A DNA stretch of 64,000 nucleotides from Pyrocephalus nanus (Eukaryota > Chordata > Aves > Passeriformes > Tyrannidae), in the NCBI GenBank assembly GCA_038380795.1, contig CM076280.1, positions 4,885,501 through 4,949,500 of the forward strand. The letters run 5' to 3'. The position numbers and the translations under genes were made by a program. Position 1 is the first letter of the stretch. Each line of letters begins with the position of its first letter. Of this stretch, positions 12,801 through 24,320 are shown in pieces. Under the pieces are notes generated by a model. The model made no database searches, was not told where the DNA came from, and saw only the letters and a list, made by a program, of their open reading frames with translations.

Positions 12801-14049
12801 AACAGGACCAGTGACAAGTTGATTGTGCCAGCCCAGGCTCTGGGAGCTGCAGGCAGTGACAGCACCAGTCAAAATACAACACTGGGGCTGTTCTCTGCTC
12901 CCACAGCAATCGCTGCTGCCACCAACCCTGCTTTCACCCTGAGCTTGAGTTTGGTGCAATGAGGAAAACCATGGCCATGGCAGGAGGAGAGCTCAAGCTT
13001 AGCCAAGGAATGGCTGTCAAGGAGTTGGTCACCAGATACATCTCTGGACAGGGAAATGGAGACACCTGTCATGGCTAAAACATCAGCTTTGTTGCCTCCC
13101 CCCTGCAGGGAGGTTCCTCTCATCTAAATAAAAAAAAAAAATAAGATGGCTCCTCTCCCTTGAAGAGCTAGAAAGGAGGCTAGAAGGGAAAACCAGCAGT
13201 TTTCCTGTCGGATAAAGGGAAACACAATGAAAAAAGTGTCAAATCTCTGAAAGACAAGCATGTCCCAGCAGAACCGAGGCCAATGTTCCCACCCACTCCC
13301 TATCAGCCCCTGCCATAAAAAAATTACAGCCCCAGGAGCACCCAACCTGGGGCAGAGCCCAGCCAATCAACCAGCTCCCTTCAAAATAGTTATTTTCCTA
13401 CAGTTTTATATAATTGGATTTTAAAAATAAGCATAATTCCATTTTTTTCCTCTCCCTTTTTCTTTGCTGCATTTCATGAGAGTTCACGATGAGGCTGCTG
13501 CTCGGAGCTGGCAGAGACCTTTTAAAAGCTGTTCCTCCTCATGCAGGGGGAATGGAGGTGGGAGGGAAGAGGTGGAGTGGGAGCAGTGACAGGTAAAAAT
13601 AAGCACACTTGGCCTGATGTTGCTCCCAATTAAGCCGGTGGGAATTTTGCCCAACTTCCTAGAGCAGCAAGACCCAGATATGCACATAAAAAGTGCTCAG
13701 CTGAATTAGCAGCCTAATGATGGTCAGAGAAAATCATGGATAAATGAGCTTCTTGCCCCTGTTCCATGCTGGCAGGTGTCTGAGCATCCCCTGCCCTGGG
13801 GACAGACACTGCACACACTCAGAGGGTGATGATCAGACCCACAGCACCACATCTCCTCTGCTTTAGGCACAGTTGCTCCACAAACAGCTTGGAAAGGTTT
13901 TCCCAGGAATGGTTTATCTGCTCAGACAGTTTCACATCAGCTGAAACTAAAAGTGTAAGTGGTTTTGGGGAGGATATGGAAAGTGCTGAAGAGTAGAAAC
14001 ATTTCATTCTGACACTTCCCCGAACAAAAAGCGCTCTGCCTTTTCACAG

Positions 14050-14290
14050 GATAGCGTTGCCTTGTGAAACCAAGTCCAATTTATTTTTAAATGGGGAAAA
14101 AAAAGAAAGTCCAAACAGAGAGGGAAATATATTTCTGGGGACAAATATGACATTGCATTTCATCCTGCCATTAACACTTACTCCCATCTTCAGGATTTGC
14201 CAATCAAATGAAAATTCAGCCTTTTGTAGTGCTGTATTGTAACATCCTTCACAACTGCCTCGAAGCTGTTCTGATTGAGGCTCAGCACAG
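14050..14290. promoter_or_regulatory. Possible conserved non-coding element
   Basis: AT-rich, non-repetitive block with 'ccaatttatttttaaatgg', 'atgacattgcatttcatcc', 'gccattaacact', 'tgccaatcaaatgaaaattc' and 'tgtattgtaacatcc'. Inferred from texture only. Confidence 0.25.
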
Positions 14291-16803
14291 TTCACCTTCA
14301 CACGAGCCAGCGCCTGACACCAACAACACTTGAACGGATGCAAACATTTCCAACTCGCTCTCAAACATGAGTAACAACTGAGGGAAGCAAGATCTGCAGA
14401 TAACAGAAGGTCTGAAGGAAAAAAAAGTAAGACATTTCGCTTCTTGTCTGACGACCAACCCAGCTTTCAAGCCCCCATGGGATGTGAGAGCTGGGTGATG
14501 CCCTGGGTCAGAGCCCACACTGTACCAACAGAAAGCTGGAGATGATGCTCAGAGAGGTAAAAAGGCATTTCAGACATCCCCCAGCACAGAGTAGCCTTGC
14601 TGGTGAGGGGACAACACCCTGCACCCTGCCAGCATCCCTGTCACTCAGCCAAGGAGCACCCCAAGGCAGGCAGTGCAGGCTCTGCACCCTGGGCAAACAC
14701 TCTCCATCCTGAGTGATTACCTCGGAGCCAGGGGCCACCCACACCCAGCCATCGCCGGAGAAGGCAGCATCCACAGGAGTTTTCCTGGAATAACATTTCG
14801 TGACAATTTTAACTCCATATGTAGTTTGGAGCCTGGCAGTATAAAGCAATTAGATCCAGGCTGGGAGCTGCAAAGCATTTCTGTGTTTACGTCAATGTTT
14901 CAAAGGTACCAATCAAGCACTCCCAGCGCTTTACACACAGGATTAGCACGGTGCTCCCACATGGAATTACTCTCTCCAGGAGCCCAGCAGCTCGATGAGA
15001 ACCAACCTGGGTAGGGTGGGGATGGAAATCAGGTTTCCAGGCAGAGCCACCCTATCAACACCCAGATTTTCATCTGCCTCACCTATGCTGGGGGAAAAAA
15101 AAGCACTGAGAAAAGGTCAGGTAATCAGCTACACCCCACAGCGCTGGGGATCCACAAGTATTTTTCCCCAACAGATGGTGGGAAGGGGAAAAGCGAGGAG
15201 GAGGAAGGAAGGGAATAAGTTCAAGATGAGACTCCGAGATCGGCAAACTCCGATAAAAATACCCGTCTCGCTGCTGCTGGAGGGACCCGGCACGGGGGCG
15301 AAGGCAGGAACACAGCACCCTGTGCCATGAGCTCACCCTGCTCCACTGCTCCCCACCCCACTTCCCAAAACCTGCCTTCTGTGTCTTTTCCTTCATCTCC
15401 TCACGACTTCAGCATCCCACTTGCAGCTCTCACACCCCCTTGTCTACTCTGGCCACCTGCCCCAACGTGAGTTTTTACTCTTTCCCCCCTCCATCCTCTT
15501 TCCTCATCACGTTGAGGCCAGGGAATTTTCTCAGGCTGCAGATCCCTCCCACACCTTCAACGCCATCTGCAAAACCCAAACCCCTACCCAGCGCTTCCCA
15601 GGGCTGCTTTTCCCCCAGTGCCAACTTCAATTGCTCTGGGGATGACACAAAGGTAGTTTGCTGCTTAGTTTGGATGAAGAAAAGAGCATTTATTCAGCCT
15701 TGCTTTATCAGAGATGCAAATCAAGCACTCCAGTTACATATTTTAACACAGTGGGGGGGGAAGTCTGAGAGAAAGCTATAAAGGGTCTAATGTATTCATT
15801 GGAGCTAAGGTGGAAACCAGAAAGAGATTAGAGAAAAATTATTAACATAACAGGTGTCTTTGTCACAGAAGTGACAGTTTAAAGACAAATCCCCCCCAGA
15901 TGAATTCCCTCAATACAAGAGCACACTGTTAACTACAATTAGTCCCTGCTTTATACTGGCTCTGCAAAGGAAACTGGAGAAGAGGGGAAGGTGAGGCTGC
16001 TTCTCCCAGTCAACAAAAAGTTGGTTAACTGGCACATTATGGAAAGGGAATTTGAAGCCAACACATCTCCTGGGGGTTTAGAGCTTTTCTATTTGGTTTT
16101 GTTTTTTAATAAAAACAGCTCATTGGAGATCAATTTAGATTTTTAATACCTCTCAGATAAGAAAATCTGCTGCAGCAGCAATTCTCTCCCTATCTTAATT
16201 AATTTCTAAACACATCACAAGCTGGAAGTGCATGTTTGATGAATCTGGTTGACCTCCTGGTGCAGAAATGATGACACAGATGTTGTGCCTTCCTCACTAC
16301 CTCATTACTCATGTTACACCAGGGTTTTTTTTCTCCAGTTGAGCTGGCTGACAGGAGCCCCAATGCTGCCATCAGCAAGACATGCTGCAAGGAGCCAGAG
16401 TAAGGCTCCAGCAACATTTTACATCCACTGGAGCAGCCGGTTCCACTGGAGCAGCCAGCAATCCCACAGGACACACAGTCAAGCTTCAAGCACAAGGCAG
16501 GGAAGGAAGTAAATCCATTGTGAGGTTTTACACCAAAGAGGAAAAAATACTGCTGGGTAGGGAAACAAGGCATCTCACAAACAGTGGCCAAGCAGGGGGA
16601 ACGCTGGGGCTGAAGGAGCCTGTGTGTGGATTTGTCCAAAGCCTGCAGGATCTGGAGTTATCCCTCAGAGAGCTGCTTGCTGGTGACAGTGGGAATCACC
16701 CCAGCTCTGCAAAGGGTTTCAGCCTCCTCTCCCCTCCCATATAAGCTGGGATAAGCCCAGTTGCACTGGTATGATGCTACATCCAATTGTGGGAAGGAGA
16801 GCA

Positions 16804-17196
16804 ATCATAGAATGGTTTGGGTTGGAAGGAACTTTAAAGCTCATCTCATTCCAACCACTCTGCCATGGGCAGGGACACCTTCCACCAGCCCAGGTTGCTC
16901 CAAGCCCTGTCCAACCTGGCCTGGGACACTTCCAGGGCTGGGGCAGCCACAGCTTCTCTGGCCAACCTGTGCCAGTGCCTCACCACCCTCAAAACTGAGA
17001 ATGTCTTCCTAATATCTAATCTGAACTTACTCTCTGTCAGTTTGAAGCCATTCCCCCTTGTCCTGTCACTGCAGGTCCTTGTAAATAGTCTCTCCATTTT
17101 TCTTGTAGGTTCCCTTCAGGTACTGAAAGGCCACAGATAGTTCACCCTGAAGCCTTCTCTTATCCAGGCTGAACAATCCCAATTATTCAGGCTTTC
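16804..17196 (-). mobile_element. CR1 LINE 3' end, about 390 bp
   Basis: It starts with the inverted tail (ATCATAGAATGGTTTGGG) and runs through the characteristic CR1 3' blocks in order: 'ccatgggcagggacacc', 'caacctggcctgggacac', 'cttcctaatatctaatctg', 'ttgaagccattccccc', 'gtactgaaagg' and 'cttatccaggctgaac'. It is one of the best-preserved CR1 copies here. The right edge, the truncated 5' end of the element, lies next to a 26-base poly-A tract. Confidence 0.95.
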
Positions 17197-17207
17197 AAAA
17201 GGGAAGG

Positions 17208-17233
17208 AAAAAAAAAAAAAAAAAAAAAAAAAA
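17208..17233. repeat. Poly-A tract beside CR1
   Basis: 26 A starting about 12 bases after the truncated 5' end of the minus-strand CR1 at 16804-17196. CR1 does not use a poly-A tail, and this is at the wrong end of the element, so it is a separate simple repeat. Confidence 0.9.
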
Positions 17234-18179
17234 GGTGAGGGGGTGGCACATGAATGCCTTTGTGATGACCCTCGATGGGTGCTGGCAGCTTCAAAATGGT
17301 GACAGCAGCAGCTCTTAAAAAAAACTTCCTTGCTCTTGAATATTCCTTAAGGAACTAGAGGCAACCCTGAGGAACTGTGCTCACAAACGCACCAGCACAG
17401 CTCATCAAGGTGCAGGACCCCTCCCCTGCTCCACTTTGGAGCAGGATGTGAAATGAGAGGGGGAAGCATTTAAGAGCAAACTTTATACCCAGCTCAGGGG
17501 CCGATGGAGCACAGCACGGCTGATCATTAGGGAAACATCAGGAACAAGAAGAAAAAAGGAAACTCGTACAAATAAGTGCTAAAAAAAATCCTCTGGGAGA
17601 CCTAGAAACCAGCAGCTAACTTGTCTGCTGTCAGCACAGCCAGCAGAAGGTAGGCATTAAAACCAAAAAATAGTAATTTAAAAAAGCAGCCTGATGAGGT
17701 CTGGTCACCTTTTACTCCAGACACTGAAATGGTCCCTTTGCAAGGTGATGGCATGAGATGAAACAAGGCTTTTGGTTATTACCACTCTCCAAAAAAGCCA
17801 GCTTATTTGTGCTGGAGCAGAGGCAGTGCAGAGAGCATTTACAACCCTCCCACCATGCAGGGGTGGTCCTGTCTCTGGTATCCCACAGCCAGCACTTTTA
17901 CTGGCATCACCCACACAGCCTTAAAGGCGAACACCCACCCCTTCACCAGCAGCTTTGCATCCTCTTCCCAAATCTGCATCCCGGGTACCCACAGGGCTGC
18001 CAGAGCCAGTGGGTCCTGTGGCCCTACTGAGGTCTGAGAGGGGGGTCAGTGCAGAGATAAAACGTGTCTGTGCCACCCAAACCAACCCTTCCACCCCCCA
18101 GAGCCTGACAAACATCCCCCATCCAGGGCCAGTGCTGCCGGACACAGCCCTGGGCTGGGTTTAGCAAAAGACAAAGCAA

Positions 18180-18600
18180 TAATTAAACGGGGACACAAAA
18201 TGGTGTGGAACAACAAAAAAATAAATCTCTCTTATGTTTTGTTAAATTCAGCAATTTACAAGGCTGGAATAATTAGTGGTTTAAAATGTTTTGACACAAG
18301 CAGCCCCAATAATCATGATAAATCATATCAGGCATATGCCCAGATCCTTGAAGTGACAGATGACAAACAGAGCAGTGACAAGACGCTCCATCACACGGGG
18401 AATCATTGAGTTAATGGAAGAATTATTGCTTCTGAAATCCACTCCAGTCCCATTGTGGGGAACATTCCAATTTATCAAAGCCAAATGAACATTAATTGCT
18501 GCAGCCTGGTAAGTTTTCGAGCTGCTGTGACCTTCATTGAATTTTAATCCAAAACAGATAAGATTTACTTCCACACAACAGGAAACAACACAATTAAACC
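18180..18600. promoter_or_regulatory. Possible conserved non-coding element, about 400 bp
   Basis: One of the longest clean AT-rich blocks: 'ggaataattagtgg', 'ccaataatcatgataaatca', repeated TGACA words ('gaagtgacagatgacaaac', 'cagtgacaag') of MEIS/TGIF type, 'gggaatcattgagttaatgg' and 'aatgaacattaattgctgc'. No repeats or coding pattern. A candidate intronic enhancer by inference. Confidence 0.38.
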
Positions 18601-21600
18601 CAAATGACAGCTGAGATTATGGTGAAAAAACACAACAGGCGTAATGACAAAAATATTGATTCCTTTCAACTTGACACTGTGCTAAAAAAAAAAAGGTAAA
18701 TAAATAAAATCTTGCATTTGCATATTTGTTAGGTTTTTTCCCTCCTTTTTCTCTTCTTTTCATTTGGGAGACAAATTTCAGATGCTCAAGCCAAGAGGAA
18801 AGGAGTGGCAAAGAGTAATGGAGACTGAATTCCCTTTAACTGTAGTAATTAATGTTATGTCTCATTGGGGAGAGATTAAGAAAAAACTGTTAGGAAAGGA
18901 AAAAAAATAAAAATTAAGTATTATTTTGCTGTCAAAGATGCCCTTGAGCTTAGGAAGGGAGGTGTGAAGAGGGTCACAGTCACTCAGTGCTTTGCAGGGG
19001 CAGATGGTGGCTGCAGGGACACAGGGCCATGGACACTGATGGCCCCTATCCCACTGCACTGGAGGCAAAGCCACCCCAAACCACAAAGCCAAAATCTCTG
19101 GAAGGAGGAGTAAAGCCAGGATTTACACCTCCCTGCAGCCCCCAGGCAGAGCAGGAGCTACCAGCCAAGCCATAAACACCTACAGAAACCCAAACCCAGC
19201 GTTCCCATTGGAGGGAGCTCAGCTCAGAGACATCTCACTGCCCCACAAAGCTCTGCCCAGTGCTCCCTCAGTGAGGGATTAGCCAGATCCCCCAGGCAAA
19301 GCTCCTAGAACTCAGATGGAGGGGGAAGAGACAGGAAAAAGCAAGTGTTGCAACCACTTAAAGGAGATGGAAGGAAGCCCTTTCCCATGCCTCCTGTCTC
19401 CCCCCAGAGGGATGCTGGGCTGAAGATGAACAGGCACACAGAGCCTGAACTCCAGGGCAGTGCTGGGATGGGCTGGAATTCCTCATCTGCAGCAGGAATG
19501 GTGTTTTAGTCTACAGAGAGCACTCAGGAGACATTGGGTTTCATGGTGGGAAGAGGAAAGAAAAGTGTTTGAGAAGCATCCCAGGGATGTTCAGCTGCAT
19601 CTTGAGGCAAAAGGGATAAGGACACAGTAGGAATGGGAAGAGGAGGGGTACCCACAGCCTCCCATGCCAAGCACAGCATGGCCAGGGAACTCAGGTGATG
19701 AGAGCTTTCTGGGCTGTGATTTAGCTGGGGTCAGGGAACAAAGTAAAGGAGTGGAAAAGCAACCTGAACAGAGCCCGAGGAGCTGGGTGAAATATTCCAC
19801 CCAACATACAAATAATTGTGCCCATTTTATTTCAGCTACAGAATTCCATATCGTCTCAAGGAGGAAAAAATGAAAAATAACAAAGCACACAATTATCTCT
19901 GCTCAAACTTGGCTCAGGTTCACTCAAAAAGTTAATGAACCTTCTGAAAAAATCTGGGCAAAGTTTCAAGCCTGTGCTGCAATCCCTGATCCAGTGAAGG
20001 AATCTGCAGGGCTCCTGCCTCCTCAGGGACACATGTATAGTCCAGATCCCATCCCAGACCCTCATCCTTGCCTGGAACCTCGGCTCCTGCTGCAAGGAAT
20101 ATCAGGATTTTTACAAAGAAAGTGTAATTACAGCTCATTCCGTGTGGAAGGAACACTTCCTTCTCTTCTGTCTTCCCGTCGGTTTTGCAGAAGGGAGGAG
20201 AGGCTCGGGGCAGGAATTAACTCTCACAACAAAGCCACGGATGCTCCCATGAAAATGCTTTCCATGGCACTGCACATCTTCCCTGGGATCAAGGGGCAAA
20301 AACATTTCTGGTAGGATATGCAGAGCAATGCCATCAACTCCACCCCACCAGCATCGCTGCTCCCACTCTGAGGTACAGCAAAAGGAAGGCTCAAGGCAGG
20401 AACTTCTCCCAGGAACTTTCTCTCTAAGCATCAACCCATTACAATCATCCTGTTGTACTGCAGAAGGAGCAGCTTTAGCAAGAGCTGGGGATCAGGACTG
20501 AATCTCTCCCCACTAAAGAAAATCTGCATTTCAAGCAGGAATCACCAGTCTCCAGATACACTGTCTCCCTTCAGACACGGGCTATGCCTCTAACTCAGGT
20601 TTGCCACAACAGCCAAACAGTCCCACACTCAAACCAGGATCCAGCTTTTCACACCCACATGTGTATTCCCATTGTCTTCCTTCCTTGCTCTGTCTCTCAC
20701 TTATATTTTCAGGCTCATTTTCCAAGTACACAAATTTAACCCCTCCCCCTCGGGGCAATACTCCATCCCACTGACATTTGTAGCAGGACAGAAAACCATT
20801 CCCTATCCAACCCAATAATCTGCAGTCCCCAATTCCTTTCCCTTCTGCCATCCTACATGTTATGTTGCCCAACAGCCTTAATGCCAAGCCTCTCTCCATG
20901 CTCACACACAGTGCCCAATCTAAAGCCCCAGTAACAAATGCTTAGACACTCAAAAAAAACCAAAACCACCCAGATTTAGGTTGTAAAAGCCAAATATCTG
21001 CTTGTAAAGTAAAAGAAAAAGTACAGATTTTGTGCACTGTCTCTGTTCCGCCTTCCAAAACAAAGGACAGAAGCTGTGGAGATGATGCACAGGTTTCAAG
21101 AGATGAAAAGTTTCATCTTTTGCAGAGTGGCTGTGATAGGAGCCCCAATGCCATAAGACACTTTCTTTGGGCACACACACTGGGTATACAAACCTAACTA
21201 CTTTTTTTTTTTAATTCATAGTTTATCTGATGGGACTTAAAGGGACAATACACTCAGTCCCATTTCACGGATGGAGTTCTAAAACAGAAGATTGACGGAC
21301 CAGATCCAAATATGTTGGCAACCACCTCACACAATACCAAAACAAGCACTTTAAAAGGCAATAGAGCACATCCACAATCTGTGGATGTCACAAACACCTG
21401 AGATGGAGATACTGAAAGGACCTGGACCATCTTTTACTTTTAGTTCAGACTTGCCCTTTGCAAGAGATGCTGCAGCCTCTATTCACTGAACAGGTAAAAT
21501 TCAGTTTCAGAAAGAAATGACCAAGCTAAAAATATTGCTTTTGAACAGACCAAAATGCAAGACCAAGGAGAAATACTCCACTGACACCTCACCACTTTCC

Positions 21601-21891
21601 AGCAAAGAGGAACCACAAGGATCCTTGTCACCTTCCCAACAGCTTTTGCCCCACTCTCTGTTGCTTGATTTTGTTTCATTTTCTCAGAAGACCAAACACT
21701 CTTTTTTTTTTTCCTGGTCTCATTCACACACATCTCTCCCTCTCTGGAGACCCAGCCAAGAAGGGACACAGACATCTGCAAACCAAACTTGCCACCCTGC
21801 TCCTCATCACCCGCCTCTCACTGCCACCTGGCTGCCAGCCCCGCTCCTCCAGGGGGGTTCTCCGTCCCCTCCAGTGCCATTGGCAGCTTTG

Positions 21892-21897
21892 ACTCAC
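21892..21897 (-). other. ASTN2: 5' splice donor of the ASTN2 exon
   Basis: Read on the minus strand, the exon ends ATG and the intron begins GTGAGT, a near-consensus U2-type donor. The cut after a complete codon (phase 0) matches the family, where the next residues are Gly-Gly. Confidence 0.9.
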
Positions 21898-22085
21898 CAT
21901 GACTGAGATATGAAGAATGTGCATCTGCTCCTCCACTATCTCTGAGGGCTCCTGCAGGCTGGGGGGGGTGGCCCGGGACAGCTGCTCGGCGCTGCTCATG
22001 GAGACGTGGAAGTACAGGGTGCCGTTCTCCAGCCACTGCTGCTTCCAGTGCACCAGCGAGATGTCAGCCACGGTCCCCGACATCT
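21898..22085 (-). CDS. ASTN2: ASTN2 internal coding exon (astrotactin-2, segment before first transmembrane helix)
   Basis: This 188-bp exon starts with AG, which completes a split codon (probably Glu), then has 62 full codons from the ATG at 22083-22081 and ends on a complete ATG codon, so the intron phases are 1 upstream and 0 downstream. The translation contains DISLVHWKQQWLENGTLYF and ends EEQMHILHISVM, which I recognise as astrotactin family. The split Glu followed by MSGT favours ASTN2 over ASTN1. The Asn of NGT (residue 20 after the ATG) is an N-glycosylation sequon. In the family the next exon opens with GG and the first membrane helix, so this part lies outside the cytoplasm. ASTN2 is a membrane protein of neurons and glia, linked to glial-guided migration and to trafficking of ASTN1 and synaptic surface proteins. 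The middle (about residues 31-42) appears to be the most variable part. No stop or frameshift is present. Neighbouring exons are outside the window. Confidence 0.92.
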
Positions 22086-22118
22086 CTGCAGGGACAAAAC
22101 ACACCAGGAGGATGTAAG
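22086..22118 (-). other. ASTN2: 3' splice acceptor and likely branch point of the ASTN2 exon
   Basis: On the minus strand the intron ends with a pyrimidine-rich stretch and TCCCTGCAG, with the AG at 22087-22086. A CTTAC at 22118-22114 matches the yUnAy branch-point consensus, placing the branch adenine (22115) about 30 nt upstream of the exon. A second AG follows immediately (22085-22084). Using it would drop the two bases that complete the split codon and shift the frame, so the first AG is preferred. Confidence 0.85.
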
Positions 22119-22944
22119 GATCAGGGTTTTGTTTGTTTTTTTTTTTTCCCCACAATGCTCAGAGGTATTATTCTAAACGATCCAGGAAATTGAGACCGAG
22201 TTTTACCCCAGTACCAGTTCTATATCATCATCTACAGGATGAGCTTGAGCATTAGTTTTTAGCCTCTGCCTGCTATTTCCCCCCAAATATGAACAGTAAA
22301 GTTTGTCTTCCTTAATAAAAAGCAAGGGGCTGCTTTGGGATTTCTAGACTAGGAAGGCAGCAACAGTAAATAACACATTACACAGGTTGCCTTTAACCTT
22401 CTGTAGGTCTGGAAGGAGCTCCCAGGGATCTGCAGCCAAGCCCAAGGGAGCTTTGTGAGTTGGCACAGGGAGGATACTCAGTGCAGGATGCAGGCACCAG
22501 TGCACACTTTGCTGGCATTACAATGGACACCTTCCTCCAGGAGCAAGGCAGCATCACAGCTGTATTGAACGGGGATGTTCCCAGCACACACTGTGATCAC
22601 CAGCAAGAAGAGATGACCACCAGGCTTGGCAAATATCTACTGACCTTGGGGCTGCATCTCTTGGTCACCTTCTGCAGCTTCTGATGGTTTCACATTCCAC
22701 CTAATCCTGATTTACACCACAAACACCCTGGGAACTGGGATTACAGCCTCCCAGCACACACATCCACTATGTCAGCCACCCCTGGCCTAGGGCACTGCAC
22801 CAAATCAGGGGCTTGGACAAGCTAAAGGGCAGCCCCAGATCTGCAGCTGCTGCCTGGGCCAGGAGCACTGACAGCTCCTCAGCTGCCCATCACGTTGCAA
22901 GCAGATCTCTGCACAGAGTGGATTTGGCAGTTTGGCAGCTCAAT

Positions 22945-22990
22945 CAAAAACCCCCCAAAAAAAACAAAACAAAAAAAAACAAAAACAAGC
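22945..22990. repeat. A/C-rich low-complexity stretch
   Basis: Run of A blocks broken by single C or a CCCCCC block, in the intron about 0.9 kb upstream of the ASTN2 exon. Confidence 0.8.
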
Positions 22991-24099
22991 ACAAAATGAG
23001 CCAAAATATTTCTCCTTCCACCACCTCTTTTTTTTTCTGTGTGTTTGTTTTTCCATTTGTGATATAAGCAATGGGAATCAGTTCAGGTCCTCTTAGTCAC
23101 TGGGCCCACGGCTTCGGCAGTCACCTGCTTTGAGGGAGACCCAAATTCAATTTCCTCCTGTTTGGGAAGAGCAATCAGCTATAACAGAGCATGAACACAC
23201 TGTCTGCAGGTGTGTCTGCTCCAGAACAGCCAGCAGCATGAGCTCAGGGACTCCTGGCACCGCAGTGGGCACAGACACAAGGTCCTCCTTCTCCCCCACA
23301 CCTTGGCCACAGAGCGGGGAGGACGGGGCTTGTTCTGCTCTTGGCAAAGCAGCCAGGGAGTGGTGATGGCATTTGGCATTTCATTGTCCTGAACCCAGCT
23401 GAGCAAAACCCACATCCAGGAAGGAACAAGCCCAGCTGAGTCTGTCCTGAGAAGTCACCCACACCTTGCAGGACAAGGTGCTTCATGACACTTGGGTGCT
23501 GGCTGGGGAGGAGCCAACTCAGGCTACAAGACCAGGCGCTTCCACTTCTACACACCTGCGTCCCAAACCAACAAAAAAAGCCCTCTTGATTGTTCAAGAA
23601 CAGTTTTTCTCACCCCTAAAAATCAATACATTTTACAGTAGCAAGCTCCAGGCTTTCTATCATGGATCAAAACGGAGCCAACCCACCTGCTCACAGAGCA
23701 GCCCCCATCATGCCACAGGTGCTGCAGGATCCTCTCTTGCTGCAGGGCTGGGGGCAGGGACAAGGTCACCCTGTTACTGCCAACTGCCTGATTCAGCACC
23801 TCACTTTTTACCCTGCTGACACACCTGAGCTGCTGCACTGGCACCTCAGTCTCATCAGAGGGGTTTGCTCATTGCCTCTGCCCTTCCAGCACAGCTCCAG
23901 TCCTTATCCCCAGTCCCTGTGGGCACCTGAGCACCCAGAGATAAACCAAACATCTCCTAACCCTGTATGGATCCATCAGGAGGCCACGCTTGCCCTTCGG
24001 AGGGGACATGTGAGCTCCCTGTCACATCTCTGTCACTGCTGTGACATCTCTCCTAATGACCCTTCCCTCCTTTAATAAAAACAGCTGTTTGCTGGAGCA

Positions 24100-24320
24100 A
24101 ATCAGGAGCAAGAGGTGTTGTTGCTTGCACTCTGTAACCTGTAAATCACAGCTGCCCCGAGGCTCTCGCCGCAGGACAGCAGCTCTGCAAGATCTGGGAA
24201 TCTGATGAAATGAGTCTTGTGTCTCTTCACTCCAAAAAGGCTAAAGCAGAAGGTTTCTTATAGCAGTAAAAGAACAAAATGAGAGGAATATCAAGGCTCC
24301 TTAATTGCAGTCGTCTTCCC
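24100..24320. promoter_or_regulatory. Possible conserved non-coding element
   Basis: Includes 'acctgtaaatcacagctgcc', CpGs in 'ccgaggctctcgccgcagg', 'ctgatgaaatgagtc' and 'ccttaattgcagtcg'. Moderate evidence from texture only. Confidence 0.25.

Larger units (their letters stand above)
1..21897 (-). other. ASTN2: ASTN2 intron downstream of the exon (partial)
   Basis: I see no further coding exon here. In particular, no reading frame shows the hydrophobic helix and basic QRRWQKRRR stretch expected from the next astrotactin exon, so the intron is at least 21.9 kb. It holds CR1 pieces (1974-2118, 7633-7700, 16804-17196), a 60-bp tandem duplication (4736-4855), poly-A/T tracts and several AT-rich blocks listed separately. 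The remainder, such as 5.5-7.6, 10-13.3 and 19-21.5 kb, is moderately GC-rich unique sequence rich in CAGC/CCTG words, and I find nothing supportable in it. Membership in ASTN2 is inferred from the exon. Confidence 0.8.

Noticed and set aside
16420..16455. Possible tandem repeat (tccactggagcagcc twice)
   Set aside because: Only two short imperfectly spaced copies, with no extension. Reported here only for completeness.
21724..22155. 143-codon minus-strand frame taken as a whole gene
   Set aside because: Only the central 62 codons are exon. The ends are intron read-through past the donor and acceptor.
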